A DNA stretch of 64,000 nucleotides from Triops longicaudatus (Eukaryota > Arthropoda > Branchiopoda > Notostraca > Triopsidae). Position numbers and translations under genes: made by a program. Positions 11,431-24,536 of this stretch are shown here, piece by piece; position 1 is the first letter of the stretch, and each line of letters starts with the position of its first letter. The notes below the pieces were generated by a model. The model was not told where the DNA came from and did no database searches. It saw only the letters and a program-made list of their open reading frames with translations. The stretch is taken from contig JAGQDJ010000060.1 of NCBI GenBank assembly GCA_022885665.1, positions 310,001-374,000 on the forward strand. The letters run 5' to 3'.

Positions 11431-14400
11431 TCGCTGTCGCAAACCAGGAGCTCATAGCATTTGATCTCTTTAGAAAATAAAAATAATAAAATAATAATTG
11501 TCTTATACATTAGCATCGTAGACCTGGGATTCACCACACTTAACCATCTTTCCTTACTGCCTTATAAACAAATAAATATCTAAGCACGCCTTTATTACGA
11601 ACTTCTTCTTGTAAATCCTCTTGTAATCTTCTTATTATCACAATCTTCTTGTAAATCCTAGCAACGTCGAAAAGCAAACTCTGCCACTTATGTATCAACA
11701 ATGAACCTCTGAGACACGAACCTTCTTACAGTACATTTTGCATCAGCGCTTTATCCATGTAGCAAATGCTTGCTCTGTACCCGAAACAAAACCCCGACTT
11801 TTCTTCTGCCGCTCCTGTTTTAGTCCCGCTACGTTACATAATATACAGCAACTCTGGTTCAACAAATAAATTATGGCCAAATCCCCCAAAATGGAACCAG
11901 TAATGCTGTACACAACAGGATCTGAAATCTTCATGCAGCAACCTGGACAACATGTTACGCACCTGGCCTTTTCGTTTACAAGCTGTGTACTGTGTACTGT
12001 ATGCACGAACTTTCATTGTTAACCCTCATTGTCATACTTTTTGTTTATTGCATGGCTTCTTCGTGTGGAACAAAAGGTAGATTGCGCAATACATCTTGTG
12101 TCATATTCTCCTTTGCCGTGTGAAGAGCTATGCTTAACATCGACAGGCTGGGAGGCGGGGTCAACGGGGTCAACCTTGTTGCCAAGATGGCACCAACACG
12201 ATTCCGTTTTCGGCTGGCAATAGTCGAGTAACTAGATGAGCATGTAGCGTGACGACGATGTATGCGACACGCCTTTTTAGGCACAAAAAGAGGAATAGGT
12301 CCTAGGGGGACCTGAGTTCATAAAATACTGGTGCATACTCGAAAATCTGCACGGCAGATCAAAGGAAAGCTTGACGGAAAAACGGCGCTGCTCTTCAAAA
12401 AAATATACAAACTTTGTGTTGCTCACCTGCCACACACTAAACTGGTTTCTTTTCTCTTTCAGGACCGTTTAGACAGCGCCAGAAACCCACACCACGCAAA
12501 TATACATAAGCCAGTGGCGATCACGCGTTACAAGGCAAATTTCTGCTAAGGGATGTGATTTTCTTGTGTAAAGGTCACGTGTGATTTATATCCGGCTTTG
12601 TTTTATGGCCTTTTAACATGTCAGCCAACAACATCTTAACCAATAAATTCCCTTTTGGAAAACTCGGAACTAGAAATAAAAATTTAAAAAAATGGTCGAA
12701 AATAAACGAGTTTTATCAACAAAGACGCGTTAAGCCCACAATTTAATTTTTTGGTAACAATTGCATAACTCTGCCGTGCTGTCCATAGTATTGGTCGTAA
12801 AGACAATGAAAAGATAAATACGAGCGTATAAACACAGGTAATGGAGGTTATAAAAATCAGCCAAATCATGGCTATAATCTCTTTGAACAAGTTTTGCACG
12901 ATTAGCTTGCCAGAATGTTAGGGTAGAGGTTTTTCATGTCGCGAAAGTACTTCACAATAGACACTCCCATCATCTTCAATGGCCGTTACCATCAAAACGA
13001 CTTACCGATGGTCTGTTGAGCTTTCGAATACGCTTTCGAACACGCTTTCGATGTGATGGACGTCTTACCTTGTGATTGACATAAAACAATTTTAGTTCCT
13101 TTTTTTGGCGATTAGTTTTTCATTGTTGAAAAGCCAACTGACATATGTAACAGCTGTCGAGATCGTTAGACATACTAGGGAGTTTTTGAGAATATTGAAC
13201 ACTTTTAATTTTGAAGTTTCTGGTATTTACTGGACCATTTTTTATTTATTTTTTTATTTTGTATTTTTTTTTGCTTGAGACAAACTCATTGCCGTACTGG
13301 ACCAAGTTTGAACACAATGTTTTAGGCTAGATTTTCAAAACTTGATTTACCTACACTTCAAAAGGAACTCAAGTCTGTACGCATGCTACAGTTGAAGTCG
13401 TGGCGTGGTTGGTTGAATTTCTGCAACAGAAATATGAATAATTGTTCAGCATTTCCCTAGCTATAAAGGTTTCTGTTCTGTATGAATCGCACAGTAAGTT
13501 ACAATTTGAGTTTACGGGCGTATAGTTAATACAAGTATTTTTGTAAAGAACAAGTGAGTACGTTAAAAAACAACAGTGAAAGGACAATGGCGTAAATTCT
13601 GTGATTGCTTTTTTCACTACATTTTAGCTCGAAACGCCAAAAACTAGACTTATAAAGCTTAAAAAACATATTGCAAGCTATTTCTCCCATTAAATTACAG
13701 TAAAAAACAACAAAGGTAGTTTCATTGCTCACTTTTGTCACTAACAACACGTGCAAAAAAAAAAAAAAAAAACAATTTTGCTCAATAACACGCCTAGCGG
13801 ACGCTTGGGTATACTCAACCCTTGCGTCAACCCGTTTAAGCATTTCATAGCCTTAAAACGGCTAAAGGAAGCGTTTAAGGAAACAGGAGCGATTTGCAGA
13901 GAAATAACTAATGTAATGAATGGTTACAGGCACAATGACTTGCTTAAACTCCGTTTCATGCAAGATTAAGCGAATCCAAGGGAAACACAGGCCAGTTTCA
14001 TTGAAATTCAAAACTTAATTTTGACAGTCAAATCAATTGAAACTTATATGAAACACCAAATTTTGAAGTCAGTAAAGTGCAAGCGTTACAACAAGCTGTA
14101 CTACCAATTCAATTCATCTAATGGGTTCAAAATCAACGGCCATCAAACCAAAATAAAATCAACTTTAAAAAATTGTATGGAAGTAAGATAATTACAATAG
14201 TTAAATTGCTTTTCCTCTCAAAATGAACTCTTGAATCGAACGGTGATCTTTACAATCGAATCCAATTCCAAAAACTGAAGACAGAAATTTGAGCCGTTTT
14301 AGCTCTTTGAAGTGTTGGTTTTCAGTTTTAATTATCTTCAAACTAGTGCAAATGGCACTAAAAGCCGTACATGTAATTTCTTTAAATTAAAAAAAAATGT

Positions 14401-16870
14401 GCTTTCTACAAATAGATACTTCCATGGTTAACCTTAGTTTACGTGTCCATTTACACGCTTGGTTTCCTCCTTCGTCATTCTTATCATAGTTTCTCAAACG
14501 TAGCTGAAATCGTATTTTTGAAAACGTCGCTCTTCGACAACGAATGTGAGGTATTTGAATATGGAATTTTTGCGTTAAGATGAGCCTCAATCAGCAATAA
14601 GGACACCCATCGTGAAGCGTCGGGTCTAAATTTAACTCATGTGTCAGTGCACACAGACCTGCCACATACCAACGCTTTTATAGAAAGCAAAAACCTCGCA
14701 GCAAAAGTTCAGGTAGTTGTTTTCTGACCACAAAGGTGGTATATATAAGGTTACCCGTAATTTGTTCCAGATTGGGGAAAAATTTTTCCCCCTGAAATCA
14801 CATCTCATAGGGAACAAATTCATTATGCGCGCTCCGTTCAAGTTACCAGAATTTGTAATGCAGTTTTTGGTCATTTCTTCTTGTACTCAAAAAGACCCCC
14901 AAAAAGAAGTAGCGCGAGAAAGGACACAGAAACCGGGAGTTTTCTTTTTTAATAGATAATGGACCGAGAGACTCTATTGAAGGGTTCCGAACTGAACAGT
15001 TTGAAAAGACTACACTCAAAAGGTAAAAAGGGCGAGCGCTTTTTCTCCACCTTTGGCTACTGCCTTGTATTCTGGTTCACACCGCAGTAGTTCTCTCTCA
15101 GAAGGCAAAAAGGGGCCCAAAGAGCGACCCCTCCTTCTCTTGTGCTCCCCAACTTGTAGAACTCGACCAACTATTCAAGTAAAGTACTAGTAATGGAGAA
15201 GAAACAAGCTACGCTTGGCTACATTTCACTGAATACTAACCAACACTTTCCCAATGCAGGGAACAAAACTTCCAATTTGGAGAGCAAGAACTTAACATAC
15301 GCTCCTAGTCTTTCTTACAAACCCAGCAATCCCCACTATCCCATACCTGAAAATTTAAATTTGCATTAGACCGCAAATAGCACGAGAAACACGCCAAACA
15401 TGGTTGTTCTACAAAAAGTGAATTTATTGACTAAATTACCATGGTTTTACAAGGTGATTCATTGTTGTCATTGTTAGAGGTCAGGTACAACATTGGTGTT
15501 TTATTGTAGCGCAGAATTGCTAGCTTTTTGCACGCTGAAACCCGACATATTGGCTTCCCCGCGTGGGTAAATGGCATGGCGTCACAGCGTAGCGAGCCGA
15601 CGGCTAATTCGCAAAGATGGCGGTAGCGGTCAAGCGGCTCGTTTTGACAAAACAGCCCAGTTTTGCGCTGTTTTTGTCTTGTTACAGTATTTTTACTACT
15701 GAGCTGTTCATGTTTTTATAGTAAGTCAGCTTGCTACATTTTATCGTAACGTTATTTCATTGTTAAAAGGATTATAGATTCCAAAAAAACTGTTTACTCG
15801 CATCTTTTTTCTCAAGTTTCAATAGAAGTTCCGTGTAAACGTCTAAATTTTCTTCGTATGGTGAGATCCAGCGTGTCATAAGCTGCCGTTGAGTCTACAC
15901 CCACCATAAGGCGGGGCTGCTGACAGTATTATACAGCAAAAAGCTTTAGAGCTTGCTATCATTAAGTCTCCGCGAGCCAACAAAAGGATTTTTCCAGCCA
16001 GACAGTCTAACAACCAGAAAAAAAAGAAAGAAAAAGGGACACACATACAGAAAGTGTTGTATCACTCTATATTTATCATACGAGACTCATGTCCAGGTGC
16101 TACGGAAACATTCAGCATGCATGTTATATTGTCCTGCGCGTTTTATACACGTCGCTTAATTGACTTCCCTCAAGGTGTGTCTGTATCAGTGTCAGGTGTC
16201 ACAGGATACTTGTAATACACGTGCTAAAGAGCCCAACAAAGGCAAAAAGGTGTATGAAATGCGGCGAAGACGCAGTACGTAAGCGAAGCGTTACATGAAA
16301 AATGATCTGAGAAACTCGCCGCGAAGAGGCCTTTTTTCGAAAGAGCGTGCAAAAGGGACCTCCACCAGACCCCAGATTAATAACTCTTGGCCAATTCTAT
16401 ACACCTTTTCTAAAACATGTCACCTTAATGGAGAAAAACTTGGCAACAAACCCTGGGATCAAAAAAGGAAAAAAAAGACTAGCACATACCAAGAAGATGC
16501 TCCAAGCCGACATCACCTTTCAGTTGCAACACGGACATGCTGAGATTAAACGCTGCAACTGACCCTTGTTCCTAACCTCACACGAGAGATTAATTTTCTT
16601 TTAAGGCAGAAAATTAAACTTTGTACTTTCTTAACGTTGTATACACCTACAGACCACCTTCATATCCAAGTTTTTACTTTTTGCGCTTTTTATTAACGTA
16701 GATAATTTAAACTTAAAAAGTACTAAAAATGAAAGCAACTGCAAATTCAATGCAAAAGCAATGAAGTCAGAAAACCTAATGTAAGAGAAATCTTTCGTGG
16801 CTTTAAAACCGGACTCAATTACTGTACTTTTACTTCAGTGCACTGTTGAGTACAATAAATCAATTCTATG
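11431..16870. other. Gene-free stretch
   Basis: No gene recognised on either strand. Short open frames lack family resemblance and splice support. A nested palindrome lies at 14759-14820: a perfect 18-bp GGGGAAAAATTTTTCCCC at 14774-14791 flanked by 10-bp arms AATTTGTTCC and GGAACAAATT. A T-rich tract precedes a possible acceptor near 12464, but no coding continuation follows. Confidence 0.4.
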
Positions 16871-16879
16871 GGTGAAATT

Positions 16880-17435
16880 CCCTTACAAGCGGGTTTTCTA
16901 CCTCGAAGTTCCTTACGTCAGGGTTCAATTACAACTACTGTAAGTAAGAGAAGGTTACAGAAGATAAAACACACGTGGAATTCTCTTACATATGGGTCCT
17001 TATTCATTATAGTCTTTTATATACGTTTTTTTTTACAATCGAATTATCTTACATCCGGGTTTGCCTGTGATAAACATGTATAGGTGATCCAAAAGGCATA
17101 CAGAAGTCTCTTACAACCGAGTATCTCTACACCGGAGTCTCTAACATCCAAGTTTGCTTTAAGTTCGAGTATTTAAAAAAAAATTCGGGTTTAATTTTAT
17201 ACATAATGCAATGACAATGACAGAAAACAGTTTTGCGACGTAAAAGGCATGCAAAAGTCTCTTACACCCGGGTTAACCTTACATCGAATTCTCTTACATC
17301 ACAGTTCGACTAGAATTGCATGGACATAAGGTTATACGAAATTTATAAGATATGTAAGTCTCTTACATCCGTGTTTATCTTACATTTTTTCCGTTTACTA
17401 TTGCATAAAGGAAGTTCTCTTATAAGTGGTTTTCT
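16880..17435. repeat. Array of CTCTTACATCCGGGTTT keywords
   Basis: At least twelve copies of a word near TCTCTTACATCCGGGTTT occur in one orientation, near 16881, 16911, 16983, 17045, 17107, 17125, 17139, 17259, 17276, 17291, 17357, 17375 and 17415; a straggler is near 17716. Two copies are preceded by nearly the same text (AAAAGGCATACAGAAGTC and AAAAGGCATGCAAAAGTC). No protein frame is conserved across it. The organisation parallels the arrays at 2.8 kb and 10 kb but the keyword differs. Confidence 0.6.
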
Positions 17436-17565
17436 CACGAGCTGCTCTATTTTACATTCGATAAGCGAGAATCATTCAATTCGCTCCTTTCCTTTGCTTC
17501 GACGTACGCTTCCGATTGAGTTAATAAGAAAGTGGTACGACCTAATGTGACTTCACGTGGCTAGC

Positions 17566-17912
17566 GTACCAGTTTTTCATGAGACTCGGACAGCAAAACG
17601 TGTGGCAACGCGTTGGAAATCGTTTTCATGGAAATGCTCCAAAAACCCATATACAGCGAAACTATTTTCGTTAGAAAGTTGAAAAGCTCTGTTAAAAGCG
17701 GTTGTCAAAGCCCTGGTCTCTTACGTCTGGGTAGTTGACGATCCTTCATTTCATTCTTTTCCTTCCCTAACCCGACTACACGGCATTCGTTGTTAGCGTA
17801 TTTGTCCCAAAAAAACTGGTACAATCTAGTACGATAAAACGTGAGAACCGTACCAGTTTTTTGTGGAAATTGGACAGCAAAGCACATCGCCACGCGTCGG
17901 GAACCGTTTTCC
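17566..17912. repeat. Pair of diverged direct repeats with an inverted word
   Basis: A unit of about 65 bp beginning GTACCAGTTTTT and continuing GGACAGCAAA..ACGCGT occurs at 17566-17631 and again at 17850-17912, with moderate divergence. Just before the second copy, 17810-17822 (AAAAAACTGGTAC) is the inverse of 17850-17862. They may be ends of a small transposon. Confidence 0.45.
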
Positions 17913-17930
17913 ATCTCGCGCGTTTCACAC

Positions 17931-20900
17931 TAAAGGGCTTATTTTGTTTCGCATTACCTGAAATTACATCCTGAGCGTGATTAAATTGCTTTATTACAGT
18001 TTGAACTCGAAGGGGTGAGGAGGGAGTGGCTTTTCAAATCACCTTGATTGCAGTTAAGCTTTGAGGGGATCAGCCAGCAAAAAGCACACACACACACGCT
18101 CTACCAAGGGAAAGAGAGGGCGCACCAAAGCAATATGTGGACGTCAACTTCTTTTCCATCAATCGCTTGGGCTAAAGGTTTTCGCCTGCGGGACAATCCA
18201 TCAGTCGACAGATGCGAAGATGATGATGAAAATTTTTAATGGATGCAAATGAGATCTGCCAAGCTGTAGGCAACATCACTGTGGTATACACTCGACACTG
18301 TCGAACTGCACTCGGGTGATTTTGGCCTGCCGGGATGATTAGATCCACTTGCGCAGGGAGACCCCCCTTTTTCGAACATTTCCATCAAGTTTCATCATGC
18401 CTCACGTCCTACCCTCCCTCCCAACCTTTAAAACGTTCGCTGCTTTTGCACTGAGGGATTGAAATCAATTCTACATACATCATTGTTATAAAAATTGGTT
18501 GTGGGCCCCAGACGCGTGCCATAATCATTCTCGTATACCGTTTGACTTGCCCACTAGCCTTTATTTCCATATAGGTTAGAAGATGCCTCTTGGTATGTTA
18601 CGTATGGGCCAAGCACCAATATATGCAAAGTTGAGGGGAGGCGATGTAATTGCGTTTTAAAGGTGCTTTTGAAAGTTTTCAAGGTTTTCAAGTTGTTGAA
18701 AATCGAACATTTAATCACTTTTCAACCAGAGAAGTCGGGAGGCTTTTCAGGGATTTAGAGTTTTTAGACTTATGCAAATTTAGAGAGTGGAGTAGAAGAG
18801 TCGGACAGGGCGTGTTGATACTTGGGAAGGCTGAGCGAACAAGGTGTTGGTGCAGCAACTTGATTAGGAAAGAGCAAACAAAAGAAAAGCCAGCCCGGGT
18901 GAGCCTATTGTGAAAATAAATAATACCAGCGTTTCTACTGCACTGCAAATATATTGGAAGAATGTCGGAATGAAATGCCCGCCCACGTGCGTTGCAAAGG
19001 CAAAGAATCCAATTCGTGCCTCAACCAGACAAAGGAGGTAGTTTTTATGGGCTTTAAAAAATTACGGGTTATGGCTCCCATGACGAATCTAGGGTGAAAA
19101 TTAAGAAAACATCCCAAAGTGAAACAATTAATTCAAAGAAGGGGAATTGTTCAAGTTCAGTGTATAAATGACGTTTAAATGTAACATTTAAATATGAAGC
19201 GATTTTCTGCAACAAACTTCAGACATAACGAAGTTTAAATACAACTTTGATTGTTAGAAACTTTTGAGCAAAATTAACTTTAAACTTCATATATTCCAAT
19301 ACAAGAGAATCCCGGTTGTAAGAGACTTTCTTGCCATATAATCGCCTTGTCTTTAAAAAACGAGTACGGCTATAATGCATTCTTCCCTCTACCAGTACCA
19401 CTCTTTTATGGACTAAGCTCTAAAAGTCGAGCTAAAAGCAAGGAAGGAAGCTCGACTTTCGAAAATCCTCTTCCCCGAAAGTTTCCTCTAAGTTAGGTCG
19501 TCAAGTAAGTGCACGTCACAGGCGCTGACACTGGAGAAATCGGAAGTTGGGTTAAAGACACACAACACAGCGCCTAAGTACTTTGTGGGTGACTTGGAAT
19601 GGAAGGAAGCAAAAAGGGGAACGCACACACATGTTGTATCGCTCCGGAAGGGACACTCTCCAACAACTTGAAAAGAAGCTTCCCCCCTGTCGTAATTCGA
19701 CGCTGCTGAAGATGAAATTTTAAGGCCCGGTGAAGACAACGGGAAACAGGACATGCGTTTTTTCAAAGATCTCCTTAGAAAACGGGAAAAAAATCTCCAA
19801 GAGACTGCAACATGTGGAGTGAATGTTGGCCTAATGCAGCATTACGAAGACGTCAAATTGCTTTTCCAACAAAAAAGCCCTCAGGACGTTTAAACTCTTC
19901 CCGGCGCTGCTAAACTAATTTCCTGCCTTAATAGTGTCACGTGGAAAAACGTTTTATTTTTCTTCTTTTCCTGATCTACTCCGTCAACACTCTTCATTTC
20001 TTACAAAAATCTTTTCCCAATTTAGCACCTAATCACACGCCATTTTCTTCTACTAATCAATTCCTTACTCACTTTTCAGAATTCCATGAAAAAATATAAG
20101 GACAAATTAAAAAAAGGAAACAAAGAAAAGAAAACATTTTAAGATAATTTTTAAGAAAAGATTCTACACTAACTCGTACAAAAAACCTTGTCAACACAAA
20201 AGTGAGTCAGAATTTACAAGTTTGAGGCTCATAAGCTCTTAAAACGACTTCTAATTACCGTACACCCACCAATCTCTGCGCACAAACACATTTGTTCCGT
20301 CCGGAAACTAATTTTCCCATCGAGCACTATAATGTATGCAAGGCTGACAACCGAGCTTTGGAGGACTAGGATAGATGAATGATTTTCCCGAAAATCTGCA
20401 CCATAATAATCCCAGAAAGGACTACTTCTGTACACAACTACAAGACCCCTGGGAATTTGGCCTATCAAGGCAAAAGAAGACGTATAAGAAACCTTACTAA
20501 CTCAGAAGATAACAAAAAAATCCGACAAGAAAAATGGATTGGCCACTAGCTTATTAAGTATTCAAAGCTTTTCAATTAAGGGATCGGGAGAAAGGAAGAA
20601 AAGATGAAAAAGGGCGCCAGAGGACACTGAGGTTTCAGATTACGCACTGAACTCAACGGACAACAAAGAAAACCCGCAGGATTTCTTGTCAACCGTTGAG
20701 CTCCTTGAAATACATTCATTGGGGGAGTTTTCAACGCATTTTTTCATAAAGACACTCAGGAAAGATTAAGTAACCAGATACAGCTACTTAGCCATGAGCC
20801 GGGCCACTTATGGGCTTTTCGCTTTCACAAGAGGACAATAGGGTGACCTCTAGTAGGGTATTAAGGAAATCTGCGCCATAATAGCCTGGAGGCAGTTGAA

Positions 20901-22640
20901 TGGAAGCGGTTGAGTATACATAACAGAGGTATGTGTAATGTGCAATAAAAAGGGCTCCTGTTGACCAAGTTGCCGTTGACCAAGATTGAGGATAAGGTTG
21001 AGTCGCATTGGAATGTGGGGCTTAATCCCTGAAGCCAGTGTATAAACATCTTACGTGACGATAGCGATGCCAAGCTCGTCTTACAACCCCTCCGTGCTCG
21101 TGTTGGGTTAATCAACACTGGAATTCGTAATGAGTCGCAAAGTTGATGCTAATGCGAAAGCAAAGGGTTCGAATTACACGTGTATACAACTCGGAGTTGG
21201 GGTGTTTTCCTGTTGAAATTGTGGCAGTCCAAGGAGGGATAGGGTAAAGTAAGCTTACGGTTGGTTCATGAATTGGCAATGAGTGAAATTTCAGCGGACA
21301 CTAAATCGCTAAAATAGGAGAAGCTGAAGGGATATGAATAATGTAATTTTCCGTGAGAAAAATGTGCAGTACAATACACTTTCCTTTTTTAGGAGTTTTT
21401 TTTACATTGGGGAGTTGAACAAAAGTGTTCAGTTACGGAGCCAGTGAACAGTGAAAGGTGACAACAATGGGGACTTGGAATAGGGGACTCAATTTTCGCC
21501 AGTTGAATGATTCACGAATTTATAAACAATCGGGTTGGTGTTGTGCAGAAAAGAGAATTTATGCTTTGATTGGGCGAGAATGGTGAGGGCAGCTGAGTTT
21601 TATAAGCGACTTGAGATTTTAAGAATCATTAGTGTCGATGTAAAAGAAGAAGAATGTGCACGCTAGCTTTTGTTGCGCCAATGAAAATTTACACTTGATA
21701 ACTGCAGTTCTCGTGAGTGTTATGGTGAGTGGACGGTAGGTGGCAGTACTTGTCAGGCACAGATCCACTGCACTGAGCAAGCCAAGCTTGAACATGTGTT
21801 TTAGCATAAGTATGAGTAGGAAAATAGGGAAATGAAGGCTACGTGAGTCATCTTTTTTATACAAGGTTGTTTGAAAGAAATCTGTGTATTGAAACGCAAA
21901 TTCTTAGGAGATTTATCTTCGATTGGCATACAAGTCTCACGCGTGTGAATTTTGTGAAACCGAAATATACGCTTGCACATGTGCATCAATGCGGGCAAAC
22001 GTACTGAAATAATCGTAAGATTTAGTGTTAACACTTGAAAATGTATGTGAAATAGAAGCACAGTAATTCCTGCGAAACTTAAGTACAGTGGAGTAAAAAT
22101 TATGCCGAAACAGTCGTGAAATATAAAAACATTTTCTTGCAAAGCTTTAGGTGTAAAGAACGAAATAAATTCTAGCAATAGATTTTTTAAATAAAAAAAA
22201 ATAGTACTTGATTTTAAGAAGAGTTTTATTGCGTGTAAAGATACAAAGACATCATCAAAAATTCAAAAGCTTCTTTGAATTTCAGGGGCAATTGATTTAT
22301 TTTCATAATCTGCATTTAGCGCCGGGTGAGTTTCGCCATTGTGCCAAACATGGTGTCTTTTAACAGACATTAGGATAGCACTATAGTAGCCACGAGTAAC
22401 AGTAAAGGAGAGGCAAAACATATAAATAAAATAAGTAGAGATAAATTATGAGAGCATCTATGATACCATTGTTGTCAATGGAGTTTAAAGTCCAAAGTTT
22501 TGTCCTAACGTGCCTCCTACGACGTGACAAAAGAAGCGACGTTGATAAGATGATCCAAACACATAGTAATCACGTATGTCATCCTAGTATAGGGATGCGA
22601 GAATTGTACTATTGTTTCATTTAATGACAGAAATTGCAAA
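17931..22640. other. Gene-free stretch
   Basis: No gene or intact element recognised. The frames are short and lack family resemblance, splice partners or signals. A GT/CA-rich tract lies near 18085-18097 (ACACACACACAC). Confidence 0.35.
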
Positions 22641-22650
22641 TCAGGGAGAC

Positions 22651-22830
22651 ACAGTAAAATCTCGCTATAATGAACCCTGTTATGACGAATTATTGGCGTG
22701 TGGAGAACTTGAAATTGAAGTTTTTAAAGTTAAATCTTTCAATGTAACGAACTTGGAATATAACGAACTACGATTACACGATCCAGTTTCATGGTGGCTT
22801 CAATACTTTCGCGCAATAACGAACTGATAT
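22651..22830. mobile_element. Non-autonomous pogo/Tigger-like element fragment
   Basis: The left end reads CAGTAAAATCTCGCTATAAT (from about 22652) and continues GAACCCTGTTATGACGAAT. Further words ATGTAACGAACTTGG and ATATAACGAACTACG occur near 22745-22770, and CAATAACGAACTGATATAA near 22813. This is the same keyword family as the 10-kb array. The right end is not clearly defined and no target duplication was confirmed. Confidence 0.55.
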
Positions 22831-22839
22831 AAAGGCGGT

Positions 22840-23880
22840 CAGTAACATGGGAAGCTTGCGAATACCATTTCTTCGCATACCTAAATAATTCACAAACTGT
22901 AGCGACATTTAAGTTCTTATAAAGCTTTCTGATGTTCTTTTATAAATATTCTTGTAGTAAGTTAAATTGAAGCTTATTTTTTAGTTTCTGACAAAAGTTG
23001 AAAATCGGAGTTGTTTGACAATCGTTAACCTTAAATTTTTGGGCAAAAAATAGTTTGTGTTAATCACAGAAAATTAACAAGCCGTTTTGGAGTAAACATT
23101 CTCTAAGTTCAAGTTAGGTCGCAAAACTAGGACAACAATATCACCAAAACAGCTCAATCGCTTTCGAAGATTTTACACCAAAATTTCTAGATAAAAAGGC
23201 TTCGTATAACGAAAATTGCTAAAAAAAATATACTTTAATGTAGCTTAATAATTCATCCATGTTGTTAAAAAAAATGATACTTGAAAAAATTTAAATGAGT
23301 TAAAACAAAACTTTACTGTCAAGAGTTTTTCTGAAAAGGCGGCAGTGTTCACGAAAACTTGTTCGCCAATTCCCACGTAACTTGGACTTAGGCGTCCCCA
23401 TTTCTACCAGAAGTGTTTCTGGAGTAGGTCACTTTTCGGTAACAAAGTTTTTATATTTTTATGCCATTTACTGTCCGCTTTCAGAGGAATAGAACGGAGA
23501 TAGGACTGAAATTGGCAAAATAAGAGAAAAACATTATTGCCGATAAGTGACTCATTCCAGAAACAATGTAGTACATCGCAAATGCCTAGGTCGCAGCACG
23601 CGTTGGGCCCATGATTCAATGCACTCGGCTAAGGCGTAAAACGCCTATGTTCCTAAAGGCACACTTTACGACAGCTGATGACACATATGATAAAATAAAA
23701 TCGATAAAAAAAATATCTTTAGCCTCCTAATTGTTGATAGTTACCACTCGTTTTGCTACAGCATTCTTATCACAAGTAAAACACCTTTCCTAGCCCTGTT
23801 TTCTCTATATAGATTATAGATTAAACTAAAAATGTATTCTTGTGAACAGGAAAAAGGATAATTTTAACCCACACTTGTTG
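22840..23880. other. Gene-free stretch upstream of the sulfotransferase
   Basis: AT-rich. No exon, RNA gene or element recognised. Confidence 0.35.
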
Positions 23881-23890
23881 CTTTAAACGG

Positions 23891-23898
23891 TATATAAA
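23891..23898 (+). promoter_or_regulatory. TATA box of the sulfotransferase gene
   Basis: TATATAAA stands in the text AAACGGTATATAAACCATC. Transcription would start about 25-30 bases on, near 23920. A 5' untranslated exon, possibly ending before GTACGC near 23948, would join the splice acceptor GAGCAG at 24529-24534, two bases before the start codon region. The intron is inferred. Confidence 0.55.
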
Positions 23899-24536
23899 CC
23901 ATCATTTGCAGCCAACCTGAGCCGTCGTTAACCTAGGGACGAAGAGTACGCAGGAAAAGGACTCTTCTGTACACGAAAAGCGCCAAGTCATCGTGATTTA
24001 CACTTTACAATCAGGAAGTGCCTTCTGGCCGTTCTTTTCTCTCCCACTGCGTCCTTGAAAACCAAAAAGAGTTGGCCGTCTATATATCCTGTTCTACTGA
24101 GTTTACCCTACGTATTCCTCATAACGAGCTAGACCAACATAGTAACACGACTCCAGTGCTACCAGTTTTTCTCAACAATATATCGAAACAAGTAAAGTAA
24201 AAAAATACCCTACGTTTTCCTCCATTGTTGTGATTTTCTTTTTCGTTTTTCTCCGACATTCCAAGCTTTGTACGAGTGCAGTCTGCGACCAAGTACTTCT
24301 AATTTAATATTTTTTTCCCGTTTTTTTTTTAATTAACAGAAACGACAACGAGCTCATATTAAAAACAGGAATATCTTTCTCGCTCTCTCAAAAAAGAAAT
24401 AAATGAATTTTTCGAAAATCAACGTAAACTCGTATTCACTGTTTACGTTGGTAATTTATAAAATAGGAAAATGACTGGATTTGCATATAACTATCATCAT
24501 TGTGTTATTAATGTATTGTTTTTTGTTTGAGCAGAT

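Noticed and set aside
15600..15720. Short ATG frame in GC-richer text (ATGGCGGTAGCGG)
   Set aside because: It looked like a first exon, but no downstream exon, domain or promoter element could be supported.
9780..17435. CRISPR-like arrays
   Set aside because: The keywords vary in sequence, orientation and spacing and the genome is eukaryotic, so no repeat-spacer structure exists.
21130..21185. Possible tRNA around GGTTCGAATTACA
   Set aside because: The B-box-like word has no matching A box or acceptor stem at the right distance.
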